Shown here: in pieces, positions 8,063 to 16,705 of the stretch
Numbering within the stretch: position 1 is the first letter of the stretch
Layout: each line of letters begins with the position of its first letter
From: CAG-1782 sp964418255
GTDB lineage: Bacteria; Bacillota; Clostridia; Christensenellales; DTU072
DNA length: 64,000 nt
NCBI GenBank assembly: GCA_964418255.1
Contig: CAYQKV010000003.1
Location: 1 to 64,000 of the forward strand
Reading direction: 5' to 3'
Made by a program: the position numbers and the translations under genes
The notes under the pieces: generated by a model
Database searches by the model: none
What the model was told of the DNA's origin: nothing
What the model saw: the letters and a program-made list of their open reading frames with translations, nothing else

Positions 8063-10726
8063 TTAAGAATTAGCTATCGTTTCGGTCGGTTTGCCGCTGA
8101 AAGACGCGTCGCCGTGGTACCATTTGGCGTTATCCGCGTTCGCTTTGATAGTGCCGTTATTTACGATTTTGTACTCTCTATTATATCGGTCGCCTTTTGT
8201 AAAATACGCGTCGAACCCGCCGACGAACACCGTTGTATTCGGACGGATTTCCACCGTAATATCTAAAGCCGTATCGTTCTTCGCTTCCATATTCGAAGTA
8301 AAGTGAATTTCCTTATAGTTACATACGTCCGTGCCGCTTACCACGTTGTTTACCGCTTTGAGAAAATCGTCGAAAGTACTTACTTCGATTGTACCTTCCG
8401 TCACTTCGTACTCCTTTTTCGTTTCGCCGTAGACGAATTTTGAAAAAGTATCCGCCGTTACCGTGACGCTCGCTTGATTACCGTTTACCGAAACTCCGTT
8501 TGCATTCGCATAAGTCAAGGCGAAATCTTTTCCCGCGCCGCGCATAAGCTGCGTTCCGTCGGGCGTTTCGAGCTTAACCTCGGGTTCGTTTGCCGCGCCG
8601 TACACGCCGTAAACGACTTCGGTCGGAAAATCAATCCATACCGCTTGCTTTATGTCGATACGTTCGTAAACCGCTCCTTCTCCCGTTATTCCGTCGGGTG
8701 CGGAACCGTTAAAAAACGCCTCGCCGTTGTTTATAAATTTGCCGCCGTTTGCTATAATCGCGCGCCCCTTTCCGTCGGCGTAAGAACCGTTGTTTGTAAG
8801 TTTGCCGTTTATAGTAAGAATGGCGTTTGCAACGAGCCTTTGCCCTTGCGGAACGACTATTTCCACGCCGTCTTTGACAGTGAAAGGAGCGTCGAACGTA
8901 AGACGGAAATCGGCGGTGATTTCATAATAATTTCCGCTTTTGTACGCCTCGTAAAATTCCTTTGCCGTCCCTACGGAAATTGCCGCGGGTTTTATCTCAT
9001 ATTGTAAAGTTACTTCGCCGAAATAGGTTTCCGAAACTTCGTTAAACGCAACCCTAACAAGGACTTTGCCTGCGTTTTTCGGAAAGGAGTTATTTTCCGA
9101 GGCGCCCTCGTAGCGATATTGATAAACGTAAGTTACGGCATTGAATTCGTGTAGGTCGAAAATACAGTACGGCGTTTTGGGCTGTCCGTCGTACACAAAC
9201 TCCGTTTCGCTGAGGCGAACGAGGTCGGAGGTAAGCTGTTCTCTGAGGGTAAACGTGCCGTTTTCGGCGTTTTGCAATCCGCTTACGGACGTATTCGAAA
9301 ACGCCTTATTTTTATTGATTACGGTTGTTCCGTCGGCAATCACGGCGGTGGGTTCGAAGAAGATTTTGCCGTTGTTGACGTATTCTCCGCCGCCCGAAAG
9401 TTCGTTTTCGATAATCGCCGAACCGTTCACCGCCACCGCGCCGTTATTTATGATTTTTCCTTTGAATCTCGCCGCCGCCGCTACGCCGCTGTAAGAATCG
9501 TTGCTTTCCGCAACGAGCGTACCGTTTACCGTAACGTTGCATTGAATCAAACCGTTGACGGAAACGCTCAAATTTTCGGGCACGGTAAAGTTTTGTGTTA
9601 TCGTGCCGATATTTGCGAATACCGAGCAGTAGTTATCGTTAGCGAGCGCGCTTAAAAAATCCGTTTCGTTATCGACGATGATTTCCGCTTTGTCGATGAT
9701 AAAAGTCACCGCGGTTTCGCCTGTGACGTTTTTCGAATCTTCCTTTGCCGACAGCGTAATTTCCGCCGTTCCTGCGTTTACGTTATCCGAATATACGACG
9801 TCGTATTCGTAACCCGGTACGGATTTTCCGTTTGCAACGACGGTAACGGACGGTTTAAGCTCTTTGCCCGTATAATCCGCGCGGTCGAACGACAATAAGA
9901 TGTTCGCTTCGGTTAACGGAACGCGGACGTTAACGGCTATTCCGTCTCCGACGGACCCGTTTCCCGTAATTTCACTGTCGGTATAAATTTCGGCGTGGCT
10001 TCCCAAAACGTTTATTTCGCCGTCGTTGGTGAACTTTCCTTTGTTTAGGAGTTTTGTTCCGTCGGACAGGAATATCTTTCCCGATTGAACGGTTTCTCCG
10101 TTCAGAATAATACTGCCGCGCTTGCCGTTGTTGTCGCCCGATGTGGTGATTGTGCCGTTATTTTCGATTTTTCCGTAAGAGACAAGGTCGTATCCGTTCA
10201 GAGTCAGAAACGTATCTTTTTCGATAACAAGCGTTTCGTTTTCGGGAATTTCGGTATTTGCGGATAGTTTGACATTGCTGTAATTTCCGCTTGAGAGATA
10301 ATCTTTAAGATTTGAAAAATCGCTCGTTTCCGCGGTAATACGCAGTATGGTAAAACTAACCTGCGTTTCTCCTTTGAATTTTTTCGAGCCGCTTTTCGCT
10401 TTGATTTTTACGGTCGCTATTCCCGCGTTTACGTTGTTCGAATACTCCGTAGAAAGGTCGGCGTGGTTTTCGTCGGGTTTAATGGTAGTTACGATTTTCG
10501 CGTTTTTTCTTATATTGATTTCGACGCGCTTTTCCGTTCCGTCGTAATTCGTCATAGAAACGGTACTTTCAGCTTCGAGTTCGGCAAGGTCGTCGATAGT
10601 CTCTTTCGTCGTGTCGCCGTTGTTTCTGTCCGTATTATTCGAACCGAAACACGCCGTAAGACATACCGAAGTAATAATGACGACGGCGATAATTCCCAAA
10701 AACGGCAAAAAACTGATTTTTTTCAT
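8063..10726 (-). CDS. large modular surface lipoprotein (Ig-like plus beta-solenoid modules)
   Basis: 887 residues. A signal peptide ends in the lipobox SVCLTAC (Cys ~26), so the protein should be lipid-anchored outside the membrane. The body shows about four alternating modules. One type is an MBG/Ig-like unit (phrases DYTGKELKPSVTV, YSDNVNAGTAEITL, VTFIIDKA). The other is a short beta-solenoid unit opening with F..AL...NY and running through V.V.G and NNG turns. Such modules are common in large Firmicutes surface proteins of unknown ligand. GGAGAG lies 5-10 nt before the ATG. Transcription is leftward; the gene to its right is also leftward, but a 147-nt gap with a palindrome separates them, so it may have its own promoter. 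Confidence 0.75.
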   Translation of the reverse strand: MKKISFLPFLGIIAVVIITSVCLTACFGSNNTDRNNGDTTKETIDDLAELEAESTVSMTNYDGTEKRVEINIRKNAKIVTTIKPDENHADLSTEYSNNVNAGIATVKIKAKSGSKKFKGETQVSFTILRITAETSDFSNLKDYLSSGNYSNVKLSANTEIPENETLVIEKDTFLTLNGYDLVSYGKIENNGTITTSGDNNGKRGSIILNGETVQSGKIFLSDGTKLLNKGKFTNDGEINVLGSHAEIYTDSEITGNGSVGDGIAVNVRVPLTEANILLSFDRADYTGKELKPSVTVVANGKSVPGYEYDVVYSDNVNAGTAEITLSAKEDSKNVTGETAVTFIIDKAEIIVDNETDFLSALANDNYCSVFANIGTITQNFTVPENLSVSVNGLIQCNVTVNGTLVAESNDSYSGVAAAARFKGKIINNGAVAVNGSAIIENELSGGGEYVNNGKIFFEPTAVIADGTTVINKNKAFSNTSVSGLQNAENGTFTLREQLTSDLVRLSETEFVYDGQPKTPYCIFDLHEFNAVTYVYQYRYEGASENNSFPKNAGKVLVRVAFNEVSETYFGEVTLQYEIKPAAISVGTAKEFYEAYKSGNYYEITADFRLTFDAPFTVKDGVEIVVPQGQRLVANAILTINGKLTNNGSYADGKGRAIIANGGKFINNGEAFFNGSAPDGITGEGAVYERIDIKQAVWIDFPTEVVYGVYGAANEPEVKLETPDGTQLMRGAGKDFALTYANANGVSVNGNQASVTVTADTFSKFVYGETKKEYEVTEGTIEVSTFDDFLKAVNNVVSGTDVCNYKEIHFTSNMEAKNDTALDITVEIRPNTTVFVGGFDAYFTKGDRYNREYKIVNNGTIKANADNAKWYHGDASFSGKPTETIANS

Positions 10727-10749
10727 TTTCTCTCCACATTGTTTTGACG

Positions 10750-10793
10750 GTTCGGGAAATTACTATTCTATTTTATAAAAGCATTTCCCGAAC
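10750..10793. promoter_or_regulatory. long palindrome upstream of the modular lipoprotein gene
   Basis: Eleven-bp inverted repeat GTTCGGGAAAT / ATTTCCCGAAC (10750-10760 and 10783-10793) around an AT-rich 22-nt centre, 24 nt upstream of the leftward lipoprotein start. T-runs follow only on the + strand, where no gene ends, so an operator is as likely as a terminator. Confidence 0.3.
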
Positions 10794-10873
10794 TTTTTAT
10801 AACAGTTTAGCATATTTACGGGATTTATACAAGTAGTATTTTTGCCAAAAAGGGTCAGGAAAAGTTATGCCTT

Positions 10874-11614
10874 TTACAAGGCAATCGAAAATTCGGTAAA
10901 TGTCGGAACGAACGTTTTTCCGTCGAAATCGAGCGTCTGTACGATATATCCGAGGCGGTTTACTTCGGCAACGGCGACTACGGAACGGTAGGTTAAAAGC
11001 CGATAGATTCCGCTCGAAGAATTCAAAGAAGGGGACACGAAAGAAATCGCGTTGACGTACGGCTGTTCGCCTTTTAGGCTGCCGTCGGGAGAGAAAATTC
11101 GGTTGTAAAAAGTTTTATCCATATAACCGACGTAAACGGAAAGGACGTTTCCCGAGAAACCGTCGCGGAGTTCCATAAACCCGTCGGGAAGGAACGCCGC
11201 GGAAAAAGTCGCGGTTTCGCTGTCGACCGAATCGTCGTATAAAAGTTCGTACGAATCGGTTTTTAACCGATAGACCCGATACGACCCGTAACCTCCGCTT
11301 CCGCCCGTTTGCGAAGAATAGAACAGGAATTTGTCTTCCCCGCCGAAATCGAAAGTTTCCATATAAGGAGAATAACCTTCCGGAAGAGCAATGGAGTAAG
11401 GCGGGAAGCCGTCGAATTTTACAGTAAGGACGACGTCGGTAACGTAGTTTTCTCCGACGCCAGTTAAGACGGCTAAGCCTTCGGTATCCTCGTCGTATAC
11501 TGCTAAGGTTCTAATTTCACGTTTCGGGCTTTCCGCATAGGCAAAGCCGATTTGGGGAACCGAAAAAGAAATTAAGGCAGCCATAATAAAAACAAAAACT
11601 ATAATTTTTTTCAT
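10874..11614 (-). CDS. secreted protein of unknown function
   Basis: 246 residues from the Met that begins a typical signal peptide (MKKIIVFVFIMAAL..., cleavage near FAYAES). The frame extends further upstream to a TTG at 11695, but that extension has no signal-like character, so I chose the internal ATG, although its ribosome site is poor. The mature part is beta-rich with Gly/Tyr/Asp segments; no catalytic motif is visible. It lies 82 nt downstream of the amidase-like gene on the same strand and may be co-transcribed with it, which would put both at the cell surface. Function unknown. Confidence 0.6.
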   Translation of the reverse strand: MKKIIVFVFIMAALISFSVPQIGFAYAESPKREIRTLAVYDEDTEGLAVLTGVGENYVTDVVLTVKFDGFPPYSIALPEGYSPYMETFDFGGEDKFLFYSSQTGGSGGYGSYRVYRLKTDSYELLYDDSVDSETATFSAAFLPDGFMELRDGFSGNVLSVYVGYMDKTFYNRIFSPDGSLKGEQPYVNAISFVSPSLNSSSGIYRLLTYRSVVAVAEVNRLGYIVQTLDFDGKTFVPTFTEFSIAL

Positions 11615-11696
11615 AAGTTCAGTATGCGGAAATTTTCGGAAATTATCAATCGTTACTTGAAAGAGAACGGAAATAACGTAGAGCGGCGATAACAAA

Positions 11697-12191
11697 TTAA
11701 CCGTTTTTCCGTACTCCGGCGATGCGGATTCCGCGGACGTCGTAAAACGAGTAAGAGGACAGCGGGCGGGCGTATGCGTCGTAGCTATGCGCCGCGACGA
11801 GTATATCTTTGTCGGAAAACCCGACGACTACGGGAGAGTGGTAAAATTCGCCGTTGCCCCTGCCCAGTTGGATAATATCGCCTATTTGTAAATCTTCGAG
11901 CGCGGCTTCTTCTCCGAAAGGACCAACGCCTGCGTTGGAAACGAGAAAGTTGTAGAGATATTCGACGCCCGTCCAGGAAGCGGTTCTGTCGTTCGCGCTA
12001 CGATAGAACCAGCCGAAGACGGGAGAGTAGTTCATTGTAAGCGAACCTGCGTAAATACATTGCGAGGCAAAATTCGTGCAATCGCCGCCGAGTTTTTCAT
12101 AGTTGTAGAAATTAGGATTTCTCCCGAAAGCCCACTTTTTTGCGTAGGATAACGCCGCCTCGCGGTTATAATTTACCGTTATTATACTCAT
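11697..12191 (-). CDS. amidase-like protein (putative amidase domain, Amidase_6 type)
   Basis: 164 residues from the Met of MSIITVNYNREAALSYAKKW. This opening, followed by GGDCTNFASQCIYAG, is the hallmark of the Amidase_6 family, a papain-like NlpC/P60-related fold with Cys in DCTNFASQ. A later HSPVVVG and AAHSYDAY supply the likely His and partner residues. Family members are implicated in peptidoglycan or spore-wall peptide handling; the substrate here is unknown. No signal peptide is seen from this start. The frame runs further upstream into the LysR remnant but is not coherent there, so the shorter form is preferred; its ribosome site is weak. Confidence 0.75.
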   Translation of the reverse strand: MSIITVNYNREAALSYAKKWAFGRNPNFYNYEKLGGDCTNFASQCIYAGSLTMNYSPVFGWFYRSANDRTASWTGVEYLYNFLVSNAGVGPFGEEAALEDLQIGDIIQLGRGNGEFYHSPVVVGFSDKDILVAAHSYDAYARPLSSYSFYDVRGIRIAGVRKNG

Positions 12192-12313
12192 ATCGCAATA
12201 TATGAATATTTCAAAAAAAGAGTTACGGAGTACGAACGGCGATTGCGGCGCGGAACCCGTTTTCCCGAACGCAAGAGGAAGTCGAAAGTCTGGGAAATGC
12301 GGACAGGCGGAAA

Positions 12314-12751
12314 TTAAACTTTTTCCGACGGTCGCCACGATTCTTGCAGGCGGTTGAGAAAAAGTTCGGCGCATTTTGGAAAAACCTGATACTTTTTCCA
12401 CGCTATATCGAGGTGCGAGTTAAGTTCGGGAAATAAGGGACGAAAGCACAGATTCGTTCCCTCGGTGTTGATGATTCTGTCAAGGCATACGGCATAACCC
12501 ACGCCTTGTTCTACGAGCAGGGACGCGTTAAATAAGAGGTTGTACGTAGCGGCGATATTCAGGTCTTCCGTACTTTTTTGAAACCGGCCGTAAACCGCGC
12601 CTTTTCCGAGAGATTGCGCCGAACGGATAATCGGTTCGTCCCATAAATCTTTTGGCGCGATGAAGTTTTTTTCGGCAAGCGGACTGTCTTTCCGCATAAG
12701 CACGCCCCGGGAGTCGCGAAGAGGCAAACGCAAACTGTCGTATCTGCTCAA
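12314..12751 (-). pseudogene. LysR-family regulator remnant (C-terminal half only)
   Basis: The 145-codon frame matches the second half of a LysR substrate-binding domain: DSLRLPLRDSRGVLMRKDSPLAEK, then VEQGVGYAVCLD. The N-terminal helix-turn-helix and first half of the effector domain are missing. An in-frame TAG lies just upstream of the FDLSRYD segment, and the only start would be a TTG without a ribosome site. I read this as a decayed gene that cannot bind DNA. Confidence 0.75.
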
Positions 12752-12988
12752 ATCGAACGGCTATAGTGCGGATAACTCTGAGTTTAGAATAGAAAATCTA
12801 TCAGTAAAATAAATAAACACGGTTACCGAACTTTGATATAAAGTTACCCGAATACGGGAGAATCAATATGCAACGGGCGGGCGATATGCGCGGGTATAAG
12901 ACATAGAAGGCGGGATAATCGTCGTTATGTCGATATATGAAATAATATTGACGAGACGCGAAAACAAAGGAATGGCGCAAGTAAACTC

Positions 12989-13017
12989 TTGCCTTGCCGA
13001 GGCGGATAATGTATAAT
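12989..13017 (+). promoter_or_regulatory. sigma-A-type promoter for the aldo/keto reductase gene
   Basis: TTGCCT (12989-12994), 17-nt spacer, TATAAT (13012-13017), 18 nt before the start codon. Confidence 0.55.
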
Positions 13018-13035
13018 TAAAAAGCAGAGGTTGTT

Positions 13036-14142
13036 ATGTTTGAGAAAGTAAAAAAGAATTTGGGATTCGGCTGTATGCGGCTTCCGATGAATGACGGCGA
13101 AGTCGATTATTCCGAGCTCAACAGAATGGTCGATACGTTTATGGAAAACGGGTTTAACTATTTCGATACGGCGCACGGTTACGTCGATACGAAAAGCGAA
13201 ATCGCAGTGAGGGAATGTCTCGTCAAACGCTATCCGCGCGAAAGTTTTGTTCTTGCAAACAAACTGACGAATTTTTATTTCAAAACGGAAAGCGAAGTGC
13301 GCCCGTTTTTTGAAAGTCAGTTAAAAGCGTGCGGCGTGGATTATTTCGATTTTTATCTTATGCACGCGCAATCTAAGGAGATTTTCGCATCCTTCAAACG
13401 TTGCCGCGCTTACGAACAGGCGTTGGAACTGAAAGCGGAAGGCAAAATCAAGCATTTCGGCATTTCTTTTCACGATACGGCGGAAGTGCTCGACGAGATT
13501 TTAACCGAATATCCGCAGATAGAAGTCGTTCAGATTCAGCTTAATTACGTCGACTACGACGACCCCGCCGTACAGTCGCGCAAGTGTCTGGAAGTATGCA
13601 ACAAGCACAAAAAACCCGTTATCGTTATGGAACCCGTCAAGGGCGGGAACCTCGTCAAACTTCCCGAAGAAGCCAAAAAGTATTTCGACGGACGGGGAAA
13701 CAGCTACGCAAGCTATGCGATACGTTTTGCCGCGGGTTGCGAGGGCGTGTTTATGGTGCTTTCGGGAATGAGCGATATCAAGCAGATGGACGACAACATA
13801 TCCTATATGAAGGATTTCAAACCGCTTGACGACGTAGAGAAAGAAGCGGTGAAAAACGTATGCGCGGTTTTCAAGGGAATGAATCTGATACCTTGCACCG
13901 CTTGCCGCTATTGCACGGCGGGTTGTCCGAAAAAAATATCCATACCCGACTTGTTCGCTTGCCTTAACACGAAGAACATTTATCACGACTGGAACGCGGA
14001 TTATTACTATAACGAGGTACATACGAAAGTCGGCGGGAAAGCGTCCGAATGTATAAAATGCGGCAAGTGCGAAAAGGCTTGTCCGCAGCATCTTCCGATA
14101 AGAGAATTGCTCGTAAAAGTGGCGGAGGAGTTCGAAAAATAG
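13036..14142 (+). CDS. aldo/keto reductase with C-terminal 4Fe-4S ferredoxin domain
   Basis: 368 residues. Residues 1-~275 form an aldo/keto reductase barrel: LGFGCMRLP at the start, YFDTAHGYVD with the catalytic Asp and Tyr, and FGISFHDTAE. The C-terminal ~90 residues carry two Cys clusters (CTACRYCTAGCPKKI and CIKCGKCEKACPQHLPI) typical of the Fe-S-containing subfamily common in anaerobes. It would reduce a small carbonyl or alkene substrate with NADPH or ferredoxin; the substrate is unknown. CAGAGG precedes the ATG. It is monocistronic or leads the short ECF/DUF1893 pair, with 77 nt between. Confidence 0.9.
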   Translation: MFEKVKKNLGFGCMRLPMNDGEVDYSELNRMVDTFMENGFNYFDTAHGYVDTKSEIAVRECLVKRYPRESFVLANKLTNFYFKTESEVRPFFESQLKACGVDYFDFYLMHAQSKEIFASFKRCRAYEQALELKAEGKIKHFGISFHDTAEVLDEILTEYPQIEVVQIQLNYVDYDDPAVQSRKCLEVCNKHKKPVIVMEPVKGGNLVKLPEEAKKYFDGRGNSYASYAIRFAAGCEGVFMVLSGMSDIKQMDDNISYMKDFKPLDDVEKEAVKNVCAVFKGMNLIPCTACRYCTAGCPKKISIPDLFACLNTKNIYHDWNADYYYNEVHTKVGGKASECIKCGKCEKACPQHLPIRELLVKVAEEFEK

Positions 14143-14219
14143 AGAAGAACGCCTTTTCAAGAACAAAAGGCAAAATAAAATGAAAACAATTGCCGACTAT
14201 TTCGGCAAAGGAGTCTGAT

Positions 14220-14828
14220 ATGTTAGAAAACGTTTTGGTAAAAAAGAATTGTTCGTTGAAAGTTAAAATTACGGTAAAAAGCCTGATTTCGGTGGGAATA
14301 GTCGCGCTTGCGGTTGTTTTGCCGCAACTCGTACACCTCGCGGCGGGACAGGCGGGCGGCGTAAAATGGCTTCCTATGTACCTGCCCGTACTTCTCGGCG
14401 GTTGCCTTTTGGGCTGGGCGTGGGGAATAGGAATAGGTATCGCTTCGCCGATAATGAGTTTTTTGATTACTCTTGCAATGGGCAATCCTATGCCTGCGGC
14501 GGCGCGCCTTCCGTTTATGGTGGCGGAACTCGCGGTGTTTGCCGCGGTCTCGGGGTTGTTCTCGAAACAGATTGCAAAAAACGGCTGGATGGCGTTTCCC
14601 GCAGTGCTTTTGGCGCAGGTTGCGGGAAGAGCGGTATTTATGTTGCTTGCGGTCGTTTTTCAGTCGGTAACGCCTTTTACGCCCGCGCTCATCTGGTCGC
14701 AGATTCAGACGGGACTTTTGGCAATGGTCGCGCAGGCGGTCATCGTGCCTTTTGCGGTAATGGGACTTAAAGTGCTTCTGGATAGGGATAGAAATAAAAA
14801 TGACGGATTTGGAAATAGCGAAAGATAA
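14220..14828 (+). CDS. ECF transporter S-component-like membrane protein
   Basis: 202 residues with about six hydrophobic helices, rich in Gly/Ala/Val. A segment LPMYLPVLLGGCLLGWAWGI resembles substrate-specificity (S) components of energy-coupling factor vitamin transporters and related BioY/ThiT-like proteins. No ATPase or T component is nearby, so it would have to use a shared EcfAAT module. The start at 14220 is chosen because AAAGGAG lies about 8 nt upstream; an earlier in-frame ATG at 14190 lacks one. Its 3' end overlaps the next gene by 29 nt, suggesting coupled expression. The ligand cannot be deduced. Confidence 0.7.
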   Translation: MLENVLVKKNCSLKVKITVKSLISVGIVALAVVLPQLVHLAAGQAGGVKWLPMYLPVLLGGCLLGWAWGIGIGIASPIMSFLITLAMGNPMPAAARLPFMVAELAVFAAVSGLFSKQIAKNGWMAFPAVLLAQVAGRAVFMLLAVVFQSVTPFTPALIWSQIQTGLLAMVAQAVIVPFAVMGLKVLLDRDRNKNDGFGNSER

Positions 14829-15228
14829 TCTTTCGGGACATACCATTTGCCTTTGCAAGGACGGAAAATGCCTGTACAGCGATAAACGCGGCATTGCGCC
14901 TATGATGGATTTTATCGCCGAAGGAACTGACCTTACGGGGTATTCCGTAGCAGACGTGGTAGTCGGGAAAGCGGCGGCGCTGTTATTTGTCAAAAGCAAA
15001 ATAAGCAACGTTTTTGCGAAAACGCTGTCGGAAAGAGGCAAAGGAATTCTCGAAAAAAACGGAATTTATTACGAGTTTGGGACGCTTACAGAAAAGATAA
15101 TCAACCGAGAGGGGACGGATATATGCCCTATGGAAAAGGCGGTAGCAAATACCGATAACGCGCTCGACGCGTACGAATTGTTGAAAAAACAAACGGAGCG
15201 TATGCGCGCAAAAATGAGCTTGCGTTAA
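14800..15228 (+). CDS. DUF1893 domain protein
   Basis: 142 residues matching the DUF1893 family (cytidine-deaminase-like fold, unknown function): the N-terminal pattern LSGHTICLCKDGKCLYSDKRGIAPMMDF and the central DVVVGKAAALLFV are typical. Residues such as CPMEKAV near the C-terminus are conserved in the family. It overlaps the upstream membrane transporter-like gene and ends 52 nt before a strong terminator, so the two form a short operon. A role tied to the transported compound is plausible, but only inferred from position. Confidence 0.8.
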   Translation: MTDLEIAKDNLSGHTICLCKDGKCLYSDKRGIAPMMDFIAEGTDLTGYSVADVVVGKAAALLFVKSKISNVFAKTLSERGKGILEKNGIYYEFGTLTEKIINREGTDICPMEKAVANTDNALDAYELLKKQTERMRAKMSLR

Positions 15229-15279
15229 GAGCATAAAAGCCTTGAAAAAGAACAAGGAACGAAATAAAAATTACCGTAT

Positions 15280-15309
15280 AAAAGCCGTTGCTTTTTCGCA
15301 ACGGCTTTT
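15280..15309. terminator. bidirectional terminator
   Basis: Twelve-bp stem AAAAGCCGTTGC / GCAACGGCTTTT with loop TTTTTC. It serves the rightward DUF1893 gene and the leftward tRNA-Arg gene. Confidence 0.85.
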
Positions 15310-15312
15310 GCG

Positions 15313-15389
15313 TGGCGTTCGTGGGCGGAATCGAACCGTCGGCAGACCGCTTAGGAGGCGGTTCCTCTATCCTACTGAGGTACACGAAC
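15313..15389 (-). tRNA. tRNA-Arg(CCU)
   Basis: On the minus strand the 77-nt sequence folds into a full cloverleaf. The acceptor pairs GTTCGTG with CACGAAC, the anticodon loop is CTCCTAA with anticodon CCT, the T-arm contains GGTTCGATTCC, and CCA is encoded (15313-15315). It decodes AGG. Confidence 0.95.
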
Positions 15390-15714
15390 ATATTTTTTGT
15401 TTTTCGTAAAAGATTATCGTTTGTCGCAAGGAACGTTACTTTCCGAGAAAGTGTTTTTTCGTATTACGTTTTCCTTTTACGCGACACTATTATATTCCTT
15501 TTTTAGCTTTATTGCAAGCGGTTTTGCCGTTTTGTTTCTCGCCTATATATTGAGTGCGCGCGAGTCGGTTGTTTACGGTTGGTTTTGTAAATACGGTAAA
15601 CGGGGCGAAAAATATATAGTCCCTCGTAAGCGCAAAGCCGACGAGGGACTGTTTTTTACGGAGGTATTCCGACTTTCGTCGGGTGATTTATCCGATTAAC
15701 TTGCGAATATCGGA
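15390..15714. other. intergenic stretch with a bidirectional terminator hairpin
   Basis: No supported gene. A hydrophobic 100-codon frame (15397-15699, +) has no ribosome site and overlaps the hairpin, so it is rejected. At 15618-15657 a 10-bp stem AGTCCCTCGT / ACGAGGGACT followed by a T-run should end leftward transcription of the gene that stops at 15715, and can work in both directions. Confidence 0.6.
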
Positions 15715-16320
15715 TTAAAGGAACAGCTTCATTTCTTCGAGATTCTTATCGAGAAGGTCGAGAAGATTGTTTGCAAGAACGCAGGAACGGTTTTCTTCGG
15801 AAAGTTTATTGGTAAGTTTCGTCAAAGAAATTATTCCCATATTGATGCCTTGCATCATAATTTCGCTGAGTTTTGAATCGGATTTGTCCTTTAACGTGTT
15901 GACCGCCGTGGTAAAATACATCATACCTTTGGCGAAAATCGACGTTTTTTCGAGATTATAACTCAGTTGATTTGCATACAGTTCGATTTCTTTCGCTATC
16001 GAAGAGTATTCCTTATACTGTCTTATCAGAAGATTGCGGAACCCTTTGTTTTGCGAGAAACTTTTCAATATTTCCACGCTTTCTTTCCCTACGCAGGCGT
16101 TTCGGTATACTTCCTGTAAATCCGCTTCGCTTATTTTGTCGCGGTTGCATTCCGTTTCCGCCTGACGAAGCAGTCTTTCGCGTTTTTCCGCGCAGGTTGC
16201 CGTCATTCTTTCCGTCTGTCGTTCCGTCGTTTCCGTTTGCGTTTTTTCCGCGCAAGCGCAAAAACTTTCGTTTTGTTTTGCGTTCATCTTGTCTTCGCTC
16301 TGTTTGCCGTTGTCGCTCAT
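15715..16320 (-). CDS. uncharacterised helical protein downstream of yabQ
   Basis: 201 residues. The first ~75 are highly charged, Lys/Glu/Thr/Gln-rich and probably disordered. The rest is a helical domain containing LIRQYKEYSSIAKEIELYANQL and a hydrophobic MMQGINMGIISLTKL segment, with no recognisable catalytic motif. The start is supported by a very good GGAGGAAAT immediately upstream on the minus strand. The gene overlaps the 3' end of the long yabQ frame by 308 nt, which is unusual and suggests that yabQ really ends earlier. Co-transcription with yabP-yabQ suggests, without proving, a link to sporulation or envelope assembly. Confidence 0.6.
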   Translation of the reverse strand: MSDNGKQSEDKMNAKQNESFCACAEKTQTETTERQTERMTATCAEKRERLLRQAETECNRDKISEADLQEVYRNACVGKESVEILKSFSQNKGFRNLLIRQYKEYSSIAKEIELYANQLSYNLEKTSIFAKGMMYFTTAVNTLKDKSDSKLSEIMMQGINMGIISLTKLTNKLSEENRSCVLANNLLDLLDKNLEEMKLFL

Positions 16321-16705
16321 ATTTCCTCCGTTCGAGTTTAGTTTGAACGGACTTCAAATTTTTATGCAAACTTTTTTTTATTTCTTCCGTTTTGTCCTTA
16401 ACCGCGTTTATCGCCGCCCCGAAAACCTTGCGCAAAAGATTTTTAAGCGCGAGTCTCGCGATAAAAAAAGCTGTGACAAAACAGAAAAATTCGTAAAAAA
16501 GCAACCGTCCGTAGTTGCATTTCGCGGCGACATAGAAAAAAACGCCGCCCGCCGCGACGACCGACAAAAAATCCGTTATCAAAGAAACGGCTTTTAACGG
16601 GAAGAGCGTTTTTACAGCGTAGAAAAGCTCGTAAACAGCGTACGCCGCCGCGCCCGCAACGATAAACCACAGCGCGACGAGAGGTTGGGAAAGAGAGTCG
16701 AACAT
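16013..16705 (-). CDS. yabQ: YabQ-like spore cortex membrane protein
   Basis: Begins with a hydrophobic region of about four helices (residues ~5-110: LWFIVAGAAAYAVYELFYAVK, FLSVVAAGGVFFYVAAKCNYG, FFCFVTAFFIARLAL). This resembles Spore_YabQ proteins, which sit in the forespore-engulfing membrane and are needed for cortex formation in Bacillus. It directly follows the yabP-like gene with a 1-nt overlap, the conserved order in Firmicutes. From residue ~130 on the frame becomes an Arg/Lys/Gln-rich tail that overlaps the next gene by 308 nt. That tail is probably not native, and a small frameshift may have removed the true stop. Assignment rests on topology and synteny rather than strong sequence identity. 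Confidence 0.65.
   Translation of the reverse strand: MFDSLSQPLVALWFIVAGAAAYAVYELFYAVKTLFPLKAVSLITDFLSVVAAGGVFFYVAAKCNYGRLLFYEFFCFVTAFFIARLALKNLLRKVFGAAINAVKDKTEEIKKSLHKNLKSVQTKLERRKYERQRQTERRQDERKTKRKFLRLRGKNANGNDGTTDGKNDGNLRGKTRKTASSGGNGMQPRQNKRSGFTGSIPKRLRRERKRGNIEKFLAKQRVPQSSDKTV

Noticed and set aside
15397..15699. Hydrophobic 100-codon frame after tRNA-Arg
   Set aside because: No ribosome site, and it spans a terminator hairpin at 15618-15657; composition does not look coding.
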